This document shows positions 1 to 9,330 of a DNA stretch of 15,012 nt, piece by piece. The stretch comes from JBLIRR01 sp049472395. GTDB taxonomy: Bacteria; SZUA-182; DTGQ01; JBLIRR01. The stretch lies in contig JBLIRR010000074.1 of the NCBI GenBank assembly GCA_049472395.1, positions 1-15,012 on the forward strand, read 5' to 3'. Numbering within the stretch: the first letter of the stretch is position 1; each line of letters starts with the position of its first letter. The position numbers and the translations under genes were made by a program. Under the pieces are notes generated by a model. The model did not search any database. It saw only the letters and a list, made by a program, of their open reading frames with translations, and had not been told where the DNA came from.

Positions 1-234
1 ATAGAAACAAAGGCCAATATTTTAAAGAGCCAATGGCTCCAATACAGCCTTATGGAACACACTGTGTTTATTGAACGTATAACTCAAAAAAAATTCCGGG
101 AATACATTACGTTTCACTATTCCGGGGAGAATTTGAAAATCGAGCCCGTCGTATATTACAAGGAATTATATGACAAACTTAAATACCCCAGAGAGCAAAG
201 TTCATTCGGCGATCTGTCTTGTAGAAGCCAATGA
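1..234 (+). CDS. brxA: BrxA-like BREX protein, 3' end only
   Basis: The frame is open from the first base of the window and stops at TGA 232-234, so only the last 77 residues are present. The first ATG in this frame, at 52, is internal and is probably not the true start. The fragment contains a tryptophan and charged stretch (SQWLQYSLMEHTVFIER) and then FREYITFHYSG. I see no membrane segment. Assignment to BrxA (DUF1819) rests mainly on position: in type 1 BREX operons brxA comes directly before brxB. The fragment also broadly fits what I recall of the family's C-terminus. Known BrxA proteins are about 200 residues and bind DNA; their exact role is unsettled. The last 22 codons lie inside the start of brxB, an unusually long overlap, so this tail may be a frame extension peculiar to this locus. 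Family call is moderate confidence; the coding frame itself is likely real. Confidence 0.6.
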   Translation: METKANILKSQWLQYSLMEHTVFIERITQKKFREYITFHYSGENLKIEPVVYYKELYDKLKYPREQSSFGDLSCRSQ

Positions 235-730
235 AAGCTCCAATATCCGCTTAAACGCTAATGGAGGAAATTCAATTCTTCTTGTGTGTGAACCACACCG
301 TGAGCAGGAATACATCCATATCATCAAAACATTAATGGACCCGGATAAATATGAACTGATTGATTTGAATGCGATATTATGCGATTTCGTTACCACAAAT
401 AGGCATAACCTTGATGAGAGCTTTGAATTATTAAAAGGTTCTATACCGCAAATTTTCATGTTACCTGCCGGTGAGCAGGGAGCGGATTTTTTCGGTTTGA
501 TTTTACAGGCAATAGAAAGAAGTTTAAACACAGATAAAATACCAGTACTACTACGTACAGGTACACTGTACGGCAGTGGTATTGACAATATTCACATTAT
601 GGAAAACGAGATAATAATGAAGGCGTCCTTGCCTCTGATAATACTCTATCCTGCTGTCAGGGACAAGGATAAACTCATGTTTCTGGGAAGCAGGCCAGCC
701 TCCAACTATCGCTGTGTGATTATTGAATAA
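170..730 (+). CDS. brxB: BrxB, BREX protein (DUF1788 family)
   Basis: This 186-residue protein fits the roughly 200-residue BrxB/DUF1788 family. Features that resemble the family are the early VCEP segment (about residue 40), the central stretch IPVLLRTGTLYGSG (about 123-136), and the end, where LPLIILYPAVRDKDKLMFLG is followed by a YR pair five residues from the last residue. The start at ATG 170 is preceded by an AAGGA ribosome site (160-164), which supports it although it sits 65 bases inside the end of brxA. I see no catalytic motif, signal peptide or membrane segment. BrxB is required for defence in characterised type 1 systems, but its biochemical role is not established. The next gene, brxC, starts 18 bases after the stop, so the two are surely cotranscribed and coupled translation from brxA is likely. 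Confidence 0.85.
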   Translation: MTNLNTPESKVHSAICLVEANESSNIRLNANGGNSILLVCEPHREQEYIHIIKTLMDPDKYELIDLNAILCDFVTTNRHNLDESFELLKGSIPQIFMLPAGEQGADFFGLILQAIERSLNTDKIPVLLRTGTLYGSGIDNIHIMENEIIMKASLPLIILYPAVRDKDKLMFLGSRPASNYRCVIIE

Positions 731-733
731 TAA

Positions 734-740
734 AGGGAGG
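734..740 (+). promoter_or_regulatory. Ribosome binding site fixing the GTG start of brxC
   Basis: AGGGAGG lies eight bases before GTG 749. No ATG is placed as well, so this strong site decides the non-ATG start of brxC. Confidence 0.8.
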
Positions 741-748
741 GTTTTGAA

Positions 749-3700
749 GTGAAGATAAAAGATGCTCTGACAATAGACCTTTCAGAAGACATTAAAAATG
801 TGATAGACCTTGAAGACTTCTCCGAAACCGAGATACAAGCGGAAATAGAAAACTATATCGTCACTGACGGTCTTGCGAGGGAATATGCAAACTTCGCGGG
901 CACTTTTACCTCTAATATCGTAGAGACGGGTGTTTGGATTTCCGGTTTCTATGGTTCCGGAAAATCCTATTTCGCCAAGCTGCTCGGTTATTTACTCAGC
1001 GATCGAATTATTGTGGGGACCCCAGCACGGGATAGAATATTGCAAAGATTTACCGGTATATCCGATGAGGCATTAATAAAGAACTCAGTCGCTAAATTAC
1101 ATACACAAAATTGTCGCATCGTTTTTCTCGATGTGGCCAAACAGGACACTTCAAAAGGACTCGCATTCACACTCTTTAGGAATTTTATGAAATCACTTGA
1201 ATTGCCTGAAAATGAACATGGCTTTCTGCTCTACCAACTCATGATTAATGAAAACCAGTGGAATATCCATGAATATATATACCAGAAAATCAATAAAAAT
1301 TGGTCATACATAAAAAGTAGATTAATTGAGTATGTCAAGGCATCAAAAACTATTTATCTTATGCAGGATAATAATGACAGCGATTACGAGAATGTGCTTA
1401 CTACCATACGCCGTGATATAGACCAGTTCAGCGCCTCACGGCTGCGCGAGGAGCTGACGAATTATGGGCAGATTAAAAACGATGAAAAAATCGTTTTCCT
1501 TTTTGATGAGGCTAGCGAAGCTATTAACAAGGGCAAATTTAGTTTACTGGATCTTGAAGGGATAAGCGAGGCGCTCTCATCTCTGGGTGGTACTGTATGG
1601 ACAATAGCAATAGCTCAGGAAAGACTGGATGATATTATAAGAAATTCAAATATAAGCCGCGCGCAACTCACGAAGGTAACAGACCGCTTTAAAACAAAGA
1701 TTCATCTTGAGGCCACTGAAGTTGATGTGATTATCCGTAGCCGTTTGCTCAAAAAACATCAAGATGCCTTGGACAAAATACATGAACATTATAAGAAGAA
1801 CTCAGGGAAAATATCCGACCACGCAGCGTTGTCCGCCACAGGAATCAATAAGACAGATTCGAGTGAGTCATATCTTACCTACTATCCTTTTTACAAGTAC
1901 CAGTTTGACCTGATGCAAAACTTCCTCTTTGGAACCAAAGGATATGCCTCAACCAAAGTAGCTGCACGAGGCATGATTATTACTACGTATGATATACTGA
2001 AGCGTGAATTACAGGATGAAAATGTTTTTTATGTCGCCACTGGATGGCAAATCGCGCATCAGGCACAGCCACAACCCCCTGTCAGGCTTGTGAGCAGATA
2101 CGACAATGCAGATAAGATTCTTAGAGAAACAGGATCGACAATCTCCGGCCGAAAACTGCTTGAAACCCTTCATTTCCTCACAGAAGCCGAGGTTGTGCCC
2201 ACAACATTGCAAAATATTGCAAAAATGTATGTGGCTGAGCCTGAAGATATTCACAAAATCCAGGCAGATCTATCCAAAGCGCTCAATGATTTGGTTGAGG
2301 CAAAAATCATTCTGCCAGTGAACAATACCTATCGTATTACAACCGACATAGAACAACGGTTATTGGATGAAATGGTCGGTTTTCTGGTACAAGGCTTTGT
2401 CAAGAAAAAACAGGTGATGAGCGTCTATAAAAGCTCAACAATGATCAAAACCTCAGCGCGCATTACAGAAAACAGCCTGCAGTATGAATTCTATATCACA
2501 ACCGATAACGATGATGAACTCACCAAGCCAAACCTCAAACAACTTAAATTGAAGATTAAAAGCCTTTACAGTATAAGCGATGACCGCGCTTCAGATATCG
2601 AAGCGCTCAAGACACAGCACCAGAATGATAAAGATCTTATATGGATCGTTCCGGATAACAGTTTCTTTAAAGAGATTGATAAACTTATCGATGAAATAGA
2701 ACGTATTTCCTATTTAGAGCAGAACTATAATAATCCGCAATCTGAAGAAGCCCCAATTATACGTAATTTCATAACAGCCCGTACTGAAAAAGAAAACAGG
2801 GTGAAAGAGCTTATAGAGCTCTCCCTCAAGGGCTCAACCGTGGTCTACCTTTTCAATACCTACCAACTGACGAAGGATAACTGGAACAGTACCATGCAGG
2901 AACAGCAGCGACAGGTTATACAAAATGTTTACCATAAACGCCTCGAATCACAATTATCGGATAAGATTGCTGCTGCTGTTATTAAGGAGGCGAATAATGA
3001 GAGATTGCAGACATATTTCCATGGCAAGGATTTTCAATTCTTCGATACACAGGGTAATTTTATCGGTGGAAATCTCAGAGTTGTCGAAGAAATCCTCTTT
3101 AAAATCAAAAATACCTTTGTGGATGGCGCTACACTTGAAAAGGAACTCGAAATACCTCCTACAGGCTTTCCCTTCGGCACAGTCATCTCAACTGTTGCCG
3201 CATTAATGCGTGCAGGAAAAATAATGGCAAAATACAGCGGCTCGGAAAAATATTCATGGCGTGATGAGGGAGTGCCCTCTCTATTTGCCGCTGCACGGGA
3301 GTTTCGCAAAGCATCTTTTAAGGCTATAGCCAAATCACTTACCGCCCAACAGAAAAACGATATTGTTACTGCATTGCAGGAGTTAAATTGTAAAGATACT
3401 ATCAAGAGAAAAATTGATTGGAACAGTAATGACTTTGACCTCGGGAATGCTGTGCGGGATTTGGCGAAATGTTACTGCGATAAAGTAGACACCTTGCGAA
3501 AATCCTTCAAGGGCTTCGATACTCTTTTCCCTGCAATAGAGAAGCAAAAGGACATACTTGCAGATTACACCGGTACTGTGAGTGAACGCAACTATATCGA
3601 AAAGGCAGAGGCATTTCTGGCGGGAAAACCCAAATTCACCACAGCAGTTAATGCTATTGAAAAAGTGGAAAAGTTCATCGGCAATAATTTACCTAAGGTG

Positions 3701-4351
3701 CAGCAGTGGCATGATTTCTGTACCGATGTTAATGATGAATTTACCAAAGCTGCTTCCACGAATGCCACTATTACTCCATTGTGCAGGGACTTTCATGCCG
3801 GTTACCGAAGCGATGTGGTGAAGAACTTTGCATCATTACAGCAGACCGTTCAAAAAGTCAAAGATGAATATTATACGTTAATGAAAAATGCCGCTTCTGA
3901 TATGGCTACAAAATATATTCAATTGAAAAAGAATGCCGAAGCGGTGCTTGAAGAAATAAATTCATTACCTGCGGGATTGAACACTTCTATAGCACAAGAA
4001 GTAAACTCAATTGTGCACTATGCAGAGCAGCGAATACAAAAAGAGGTAGAAATAGATTTTGATGTCAAAGAGAAACATTCCCACTTCACCTATTCGGAAA
4101 TGCTTTCGTTTATCGAGTTATATAACAAAAAAAATGTCGAGTTAGAAATAGCCAAAGCAAGCCTCCAAAGAGAAAGACCGCCTGCTCCGGAACCTGGAAC
4201 TCCCCTGCCCGCACGATCGGTCAAAACATTTTCTTCTAAAATTCCCGGCTCAATCTTAAAAGTAGGTGAATATAAACAATGGTTGCATCAGGAATTACAA
4301 AAACTGGCAGAAGCCAATGACGATGATACTATTAAGCTAAATAAGGATTAA
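749..4351 (+). CDS. brxC: BrxC, P-loop ATPase of the BREX system
   Basis: This 1200-residue protein has the usual length and operon place of type 1 BrxC (related to PglY). It starts at GTG 749 behind a strong AGGGAGG site. A Walker A motif is at residues 66-73 (GFYGSGKS), set in the context WISGFYGSGKSYFAKLLGY, and a Walker B-like strand ends in D253-E254 (IVFLFDEASEA). The N-terminal third is therefore an ATPase domain. The middle contains charged helical regions. The C-terminal part, about residues 1040-1140, is rich in K, E and Q and looks like coiled coil. It is followed by a proline-rich linker (PPAPEPGTPLPA, about 1145-1157) and a short acidic tail. Known family role: BrxC is needed for both restriction and, in several systems, host methylation, and probably acts as an ATP-dependent hub of the complex. 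The protein appears cytoplasmic. pglX begins nine bases after the stop. No truncation or frameshift is seen. Confidence 0.92.
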   Translation: MKIKDALTIDLSEDIKNVIDLEDFSETEIQAEIENYIVTDGLAREYANFAGTFTSNIVETGVWISGFYGSGKSYFAKLLGYLLSDRIIVGTPARDRILQRFTGISDEALIKNSVAKLHTQNCRIVFLDVAKQDTSKGLAFTLFRNFMKSLELPENEHGFLLYQLMINENQWNIHEYIYQKINKNWSYIKSRLIEYVKASKTIYLMQDNNDSDYENVLTTIRRDIDQFSASRLREELTNYGQIKNDEKIVFLFDEASEAINKGKFSLLDLEGISEALSSLGGTVWTIAIAQERLDDIIRNSNISRAQLTKVTDRFKTKIHLEATEVDVIIRSRLLKKHQDALDKIHEHYKKNSGKISDHAALSATGINKTDSSESYLTYYPFYKYQFDLMQNFLFGTKGYASTKVAARGMIITTYDILKRELQDENVFYVATGWQIAHQAQPQPPVRLVSRYDNADKILRETGSTISGRKLLETLHFLTEAEVVPTTLQNIAKMYVAEPEDIHKIQADLSKALNDLVEAKIILPVNNTYRITTDIEQRLLDEMVGFLVQGFVKKKQVMSVYKSSTMIKTSARITENSLQYEFYITTDNDDELTKPNLKQLKLKIKSLYSISDDRASDIEALKTQHQNDKDLIWIVPDNSFFKEIDKLIDEIERISYLEQNYNNPQSEEAPIIRNFITARTEKENRVKELIELSLKGSTVVYLFNTYQLTKDNWNSTMQEQQRQVIQNVYHKRLESQLSDKIAAAVIKEANNERLQTYFHGKDFQFFDTQGNFIGGNLRVVEEILFKIKNTFVDGATLEKELEIPPTGFPFGTVISTVAALMRAGKIMAKYSGSEKYSWRDEGVPSLFAAAREFRKASFKAIAKSLTAQQKNDIVTALQELNCKDTIKRKIDWNSNDFDLGNAVRDLAKCYCDKVDTLRKSFKGFDTLFPAIEKQKDILADYTGTVSERNYIEKAEAFLAGKPKFTTAVNAIEKVEKFIGNNLPKVQQWHDFCTDVNDEFTKAASTNATITPLCRDFHAGYRSDVVKNFASLQQTVQKVKDEYYTLMKNAASDMATKYIQLKKNAEAVLEEINSLPAGLNTSIAQEVNSIVHYAEQRIQKEVEIDFDVKEKHSHFTYSEMLSFIELYNKKNVELEIAKASLQRERPPAPEPGTPLPARSVKTFSSKIPGSILKVGEYKQWLHQELQKLAEANDDDTIKLNKD

Positions 4352-4360
4352 AGAATAAGA

Positions 4361-7300
4361 ATGAAATTAGCAGAGCATACCGAGAAAATCCGGCAACTCA
4401 TTGATAAAGCCTTTCGCAACCGTATGGGACGCATGGGCATTGCTGCCGCCAATCCTCAGCCTATTGACAACATACCTGCAGAATACAGGGAAGATAGAAA
4501 ACGAATGGAATATATCCATGAGATATTCATAGAAGAAACCGGATCCTTAGAGGGGGCTTATGAAAAACTGATTGAGGAATGTACCTTCACCCTCTTTAAC
4601 CGTCTTGCTGCGCTCAAGGTGATGGAGGCACATACGCTGCACCCAGAAATAATAACCCGGCGGACCCAGCACGGCGATCGCTCCTTTACCCATTTCCTCT
4701 GGCTTGAACAAAATCCTCAAGGTCGAGATTTAGAGCAGGAGGGGCTTGTCCAATTCCTCGAAAGTCAGCTCTCTGCCCTTTCCGATGATATACCTCTTTT
4801 TAGCCCTCACTATCTGTTCCATCTTCTTCCTACCGCCATTGAGCTTAATGGCATTATCAACGCCTTTAACCAGATAGAGAACGACACACAGATAGATCCT
4901 GATATTTGGAAAAGTGATGATGTGCTGGGCTGGTTGTATGAGAGCTACAACAATTATAAGAAAGCTACCCATAAGGAGAGTAAGGAGAAAACAGAATACA
5001 ATAAGGTCAGTATCCAGAGCCAGGTTTATACCCCACGTTGGGTGGTTAAATTCTTAGTGGATAATAGCCTTGGCAAGCTTTACCTGGAAATGTATCCGGA
5101 TTCGGAGATTATACACAAATACAAAATTGCCAATGCTCCAAAAACACAGATACGGCACCGAAAACCACTGACCGAGATCCGGTTAATTGACCTTGCGAAT
5201 GGCTCTGGAAATTTTCTGCTGTATGGATTTGATCTGTTTTATGATTTATACATAGACCAGATTGAAAATTACGGTGTAGATTATAATGAGAATGAAATAC
5301 CGGAGCTGATTATCCATCACAACCTGCATGGTATAGACCTTGATGACCGAGCTGTGCAGTTGGCACAGCTCGGGTTGTACATAAAGGTGAAACGTAGGAA
5401 GCGTTCGGCCAAAATTGACCATTTTAATGTTGTTAGTTCCGATTTCTTCTTGCCGGAATATGAAAAGGTAAAACATCTCTTCGATAACGGCGGAAAGATT
5501 GAACCTGAATTGGAGAAGATTATTGTTGAGCTATGGGGGGATTTACAGCAGGCATATAAATTTGGGTCGCTGCTACGACTAGGGGAAAAATTTAGCAGCC
5601 GGCTAAATGAATTGGTGCAAAAGCATAGCGGGCCGGAAACTCTCTTCGGACCTGGAATATTAGCTGATTATGAAGAATTCAGAAACACCTTTTTTGATAA
5701 TCTGCAAAAAGCCGTTGCCCATAATGCGGAAAGGCAGGGGCGCTCTTTCTTGAATACAAAGACCGGTGATGCGATAATATTTTTGCGATTGATGACACAG
5801 AAATATGATGTGGCGGTGGCCAATCCGCCGTATACGGATAGTGCGGATTACGGACTGGAGTTGAAAAAGTTTATAGAACTGAATTATAAGAAGCCACACA
5901 AGTTTAATACCAATTTATATGCGACGTTTATTAAGAGGTGTTGGGAATTGACAGGGGTTAATGGAAAAATAGCAATGATCCACCCACGAACATTTATGTA
6001 TATAAAAACATTCGAAGATGTGCGAAAATTTATTCTGGGGGAAATGCACATAAATGTACTTGCAGAGCTAGGATGTGGAGGAGTATTCGAAATTTCAAAT
6101 GTAGCTGTTGATGCCGTAATGTATATCTTTGATAAAGGAAAATCAATTTCAGAGGGCACATATTTTGACCTGAAGTTTTACCACAATTATACAAAGAAGG
6201 GTTTGATTTTTAACAAAATTTACAAAAACTATTTGAATTCTAATAAGGATAAACACGTTTTTGTACTAAATCAATCCAAACTCAAAATTATTGAAGGTTG
6301 GCCGTTTATTTATTGGATTAGTGATGGGTTTCGGGAGAAGTTTAGAGAGAAAACTTTAAATGAATTATTTAATCCCGCACAAGGTGTAGCAACAACAGAC
6401 AATAATAGATTTTTAAGATTTTGGTGGGAAGTTGACAATAATATTATTTCCAACGATTATAAAACAGATAATCGTAGATGGATTTATTATGCAAAAGGAG
6501 GCCCCTTTAATAAATGGTATGGTAATTTATGGGTTGTTTTAGATTGGGGGCAAAGTGGACAGGAGCTTAAAAAAGCCGGAGCTGTTTTAAGAAATAGTAA
6601 TTTTTATTTTCAAGAAGGTATAACATATTCTGCGAGCGGTTCAAAAGGCGGTTCTTTTAGATATTTGCCTGCCAACTGCATTTTTGATACTGGTGGATCT
6701 TGTATTTTTTTGAAGAAGGAATACAAGAACCTCTATTATCTTATCGCTTTTTTAAACTCGCAATTATCAAGTTATGTCATTGGCTGCTTAAACCCTACTG
6801 TGAATATGCAAGTTGGTGATTTGCAAAGAATTCCAATAGTCAAGCCATCAAAAAGTCTTGAAACATTAATATCTGCTTTATCATTACAAAATGTCGACAT
6901 TAAAAAACATCTTTGCTCTTACCAGATTGTTGAAACAACCTTTAACAAGGTACCCCTTACTGCCTTATTAAAATATATTTTGAAAGAAAAGCTTTTAGCA
7001 TACTTCAATTACGAAAACGCCCAACTCACCCTCATTCTCCTCAACGAAGCTATCATTAACAATCTCATCTTCGAAGTTTACTCTCTTAGCCCCGAAGACC
7101 GCCAGCAAGTTGAAGCCAAAATGGGAAAACCGGTTGGTGAACTGCCGATAAGTGCTGAATTACGAATAACAAATAACAAATGGGAAGAAATTAAGACAGA
7201 ATTAGGAATCACAAAAGAGCAGGAAGCGTTTGTCGATAATTTATCTACTGAAAAATTTGAAGAGGATAACATCAGGAAAATAAAAGATGGATTCCCCACC

Positions 7301-8059
7301 CTCTATCAATCAAATAACGACCTCGAAGAATTCTGTATACGCCACCAGGTCAATCCGATAAATGTCTGGTACTGGTTCCGGGAAAGTAAAGTCCTTCCTC
7401 CAGCCCATGCCAAAGAAATCGCCATGGAATTTATTGCTGATGCCTGCCGCACGGTTCTTATGGAGGATGAGGATGGCATTATTCCTTTAACCGGTCTTCC
7501 CGGAGAACCACGGCTATTAGACAGATTAGAGCAACACTGCCTTAACCAGGGTTTCACCTTTGCGCAGTTTATGCAACTTGACGGCCTGCTCGGAAAACCG
7601 ATCAATGAGTATCTCGAACATCACTTTTTCAAAAATTTCAGCGATCACCTTAATCTCTTTATGTATCTGCCAAAAACACCCTTTATCTGGCATCTATCAA
7701 GTGGCGAGCAGCAGGGCTTTGAGGCCTATATCATAATTTACAAGTGGAATCGTGATAGCCTTTTCAAGCTTAAAACGCACTACTTGAGCAAACGAGTGGA
7801 AAGTCTTAACTATCGTCATATACAGCTTGCAGAGAGCAACACCGCGCAAGCCCAAAATGAGAAGGAAACTATTCGTCTGCAACTGCAGGAGATAGCTGAA
7901 TTTACCGGAAAAATAGATGAACTGATAGCGGAGGGCTATAATCCTGAATTGGATGATGGCGTAGGGAAGAATATCGCGCCTTTACAAAAAAAGGGGCTGC
8001 TGCGCTGCGAAGTGCTTAATGAAAAACAATTGGAGAAATATTTACATGCGGACTGGTAA
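4361..8059 (+). CDS. pglX: PglX (BrxX), BREX adenine-specific DNA methyltransferase
   Basis: This 1232-residue protein matches type 1 PglX in length and architecture. The family transfers methyl groups from S-adenosylmethionine to the N6 of adenine in a short DNA site, marking host DNA as self. The SAM-binding motif I appears as D277-LANGSG (277-283), where many relatives have a P in place of L. A HGIDLDDRAVQLAQLGLY segment has acidic residues D326 and D328. The catalytic motif IV is NPPY at 488-491. The N-terminal 250 residues, with many charged and aromatic positions, resemble the PglX leader domain. Residues of about 530-880 probably contain the target-recognition region; their DNA is much more AT-rich than the flanks. 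The C-terminus, about 1180-1232, includes the typical ELIAEGYNPELDDGVGKNIAPL stretch, split here as EGYNPELDDGVG then KNIAPL. All needed motifs are intact, so an active enzyme is expected. The ribosome site before ATG 4361 is weak (AAGA), suggesting translational coupling with brxC. Confidence 0.95.
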   Translation: MKLAEHTEKIRQLIDKAFRNRMGRMGIAAANPQPIDNIPAEYREDRKRMEYIHEIFIEETGSLEGAYEKLIEECTFTLFNRLAALKVMEAHTLHPEIITRRTQHGDRSFTHFLWLEQNPQGRDLEQEGLVQFLESQLSALSDDIPLFSPHYLFHLLPTAIELNGIINAFNQIENDTQIDPDIWKSDDVLGWLYESYNNYKKATHKESKEKTEYNKVSIQSQVYTPRWVVKFLVDNSLGKLYLEMYPDSEIIHKYKIANAPKTQIRHRKPLTEIRLIDLANGSGNFLLYGFDLFYDLYIDQIENYGVDYNENEIPELIIHHNLHGIDLDDRAVQLAQLGLYIKVKRRKRSAKIDHFNVVSSDFFLPEYEKVKHLFDNGGKIEPELEKIIVELWGDLQQAYKFGSLLRLGEKFSSRLNELVQKHSGPETLFGPGILADYEEFRNTFFDNLQKAVAHNAERQGRSFLNTKTGDAIIFLRLMTQKYDVAVANPPYTDSADYGLELKKFIELNYKKPHKFNTNLYATFIKRCWELTGVNGKIAMIHPRTFMYIKTFEDVRKFILGEMHINVLAELGCGGVFEISNVAVDAVMYIFDKGKSISEGTYFDLKFYHNYTKKGLIFNKIYKNYLNSNKDKHVFVLNQSKLKIIEGWPFIYWISDGFREKFREKTLNELFNPAQGVATTDNNRFLRFWWEVDNNIISNDYKTDNRRWIYYAKGGPFNKWYGNLWVVLDWGQSGQELKKAGAVLRNSNFYFQEGITYSASGSKGGSFRYLPANCIFDTGGSCIFLKKEYKNLYYLIAFLNSQLSSYVIGCLNPTVNMQVGDLQRIPIVKPSKSLETLISALSLQNVDIKKHLCSYQIVETTFNKVPLTALLKYILKEKLLAYFNYENAQLTLILLNEAIINNLIFEVYSLSPEDRQQVEAKMGKPVGELPISAELRITNNKWEEIKTELGITKEQEAFVDNLSTEKFEEDNIRKIKDGFPTLYQSNNDLEEFCIRHQVNPINVWYWFRESKVLPPAHAKEIAMEFIADACRTVLMEDEDGIIPLTGLPGEPRLLDRLEQHCLNQGFTFAQFMQLDGLLGKPINEYLEHHFFKNFSDHLNLFMYLPKTPFIWHLSSGEQQGFEAYIIIYKWNRDSLFKLKTHYLSKRVESLNYRHIQLAESNTAQAQNEKETIRLQLQEIAEFTGKIDELIAEGYNPELDDGVGKNIAPLQKKGLLRCEVLNEKQLEKYLHADW

Positions 8060-8066
8060 AAGGATT

Positions 8067-8123
8067 ATGGACAATGAAATCACAAATATAACGACCAACC
8101 TGAATAATGTAATTAAGGATTAA
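8067..8123 (+). other. Minute open frame (18 codons) between pglX and fic
   Basis: ATG 8067 follows AAAAGGA and runs for 18 codons (MDNEITNITTNLNNVIKD) to TAA 8121-8123, two bases before the fic start. The AAGGAT inside its last codons is the ribosome site of fic. It may be a translational coupling leader, a remnant, or chance. No homology is claimed. Confidence 0.2.
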
Positions 8124-8125
8124 TA

Positions 8126-9247
8126 ATGGCGAAACCGATACACTATCATCTGGGGAATTTTCCTCCGAAAGAAATTGAGTGGGAACAACTGATTCCACTT
8201 TTAGGCCCTGCTAACGCGGCGGTTGCCCGTTATGACGGCACGCTTGCGGCAGTGGTAAATCCTGCAGTAATGATGAGCCCATTGACCACTCAAGAAGCGG
8301 TGCTCTCTTCACGGATAGAGGGCACCCAAGCAACTATGGCTGAGGTGCTGGAGTTTGAGGCGAAAAGTGGTAAAACAGAATATTCTGAGCAAAAAAAGGG
8401 GGATATCAATGAAATCCTTAATTATCGAAAAGCGCTTCGCCATGCAGAGGAAATGCTTAAAACTCTTCCTCTTTGTTTACGGATTATTCGGGAAGCACAT
8501 GCAATTCTTCTTGATAATGTAAGAGGTGAGGGTAAATCTCCAGGGGAATTTCGCACAATTCCAAATTGGATAGGCCCGGCAGGATGTACGATAGATGAGG
8601 CAACCTATGTCCCGATTGATGCGGGCACGTTGACGAATGCACTTAGTGTTTGGGAGCGCTATCTCCATGAAGATGCACCCGACCGTCTGGTGCAATTAGC
8701 AGTGCTTCATGCTGAGTTTGAAGCCCTGCATCCATTTCTTGATGGCAATGGCCGCCTTGGCAGAATGATTGTACCCCTGTTCATATGGCAGACCGGACTC
8801 ATCAGATGTCCCATGTTTTACATAAGTTCCTTCCTTGAAGCCAACAGGGAGGAATATTACGAGCGCCTACTGGCAGTCTCCCGCGATGGAAACTGGACCG
8901 GGTGGTGCCGATTTTTTTTGCAAGCTATCAAAACCCAGGCAGAAGATAATCTGGCAAAAACAACCCTCATATTAGACCTCTATAGTGATATGCAAAAGAG
9001 GATAGCCGCGATGACTCGCTCTCCCTATGCGGTGCACGCCCTTGATTGGATTTTTTCGACACCGATATTTAAATCAACCGATTTTGGGAGCCATGCGCAT
9101 ATACCTCCTGCGACAGCCCGCAGGATTTTATCGATTTTGCGAAAAGAGGGTATTGTTGGTAAGCTTGAAGAAGGTTCTGGACAAAAGGCACCAATCTTGG
9201 TATTTTCGAAACTGTTAAACGTCGCAGAGGGACGAGATGTCTTCTAA
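8126..9247 (+). CDS. Fic-domain protein with inhibitory motif and winged-helix C-terminus
   Basis: A 373-residue Fic family protein. Fic enzymes usually transfer AMP from ATP to a hydroxyl side chain of a target protein (AMPylation); some act as toxins. The catalytic motif is complete at residues 202-213: HPFLDGNGRLGR, including the catalytic His, the acidic metal ligand and both arginines. An N-terminal inhibitory motif of the form S-x-x-x-E-G is at S61 to G66 (SSRIEG), typical of self-inhibited class II Fic proteins, in which the glutamate blocks the ATP gamma-phosphate. The C-terminus, about 310-370, looks like a winged helix: PPATARRILSILRKEGIV followed by a basic wing. This suggests DNA binding and possible self-regulation. 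ATG 8126 is preceded by AAGGAT (8115-8120). The gene lies within the BREX operon between pglX and pglZ, with gaps of 66 and 116 bases that are larger than the other junctions. It is not a core BREX gene. Its target is unknown. Confidence 0.93.
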   Translation: MAKPIHYHLGNFPPKEIEWEQLIPLLGPANAAVARYDGTLAAVVNPAVMMSPLTTQEAVLSSRIEGTQATMAEVLEFEAKSGKTEYSEQKKGDINEILNYRKALRHAEEMLKTLPLCLRIIREAHAILLDNVRGEGKSPGEFRTIPNWIGPAGCTIDEATYVPIDAGTLTNALSVWERYLHEDAPDRLVQLAVLHAEFEALHPFLDGNGRLGRMIVPLFIWQTGLIRCPMFYISSFLEANREEYYERLLAVSRDGNWTGWCRFFLQAIKTQAEDNLAKTTLILDLYSDMQKRIAAMTRSPYAVHALDWIFSTPIFKSTDFGSHAHIPPATARRILSILRKEGIVGKLEEGSGQKAPILVFSKLLNVAEGRDVF

Positions 9248-9275
9248 AAATGGTGGGAGAAATAGTTAAATAGAT

Positions 9276-9330
9276 GCTCACTTTTAATGAATATGTGAGC
9301 GACAATGTAGTTTGATGCTCATAAGTGAGC
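9276..9330 (+). promoter_or_regulatory. Tandem palindromic operator-like sites between fic and pglZ
   Basis: Two related inverted repeats lie in the 116-base gap. Site 1 (9276-9300) has arms GCTCAC and GTGAGC separated by 13 bases. Site 2 (9317-9330) is GCTCA-TAAG-TGAGC, with the arms only four bases apart. The sites share direct repeats: GATGCTCA at 9273 and 9314, and GTGAGCGACAA at 9295 and 9325. Such paired sites are typical of repressor binding. The nearest candidate binder is the winged-helix tail of the Fic protein encoded just upstream. They could control an internal promoter for pglZ-brxL. Repeats are seen directly; function is inferred. Confidence 0.5.

Noticed and set aside
27..39. 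Inverted repeat GAGCCA-A-TGGCTC
   Set aside because: It lies inside the coding end of brxA, has a one-base loop and no T-run, and no second copy was noticed, so it is probably chance.
202..588. 128-codon minus-strand frame opposite brxB
   Set aside because: BrxB on the + strand is strongly supported by family features and operon place; the opposite frame shows no recognisable domain.
3034..3405. 123-codon minus-strand frame inside brxC
   Set aside because: It is a shadow frame of a well-supported gene, with no plausible context for translation.
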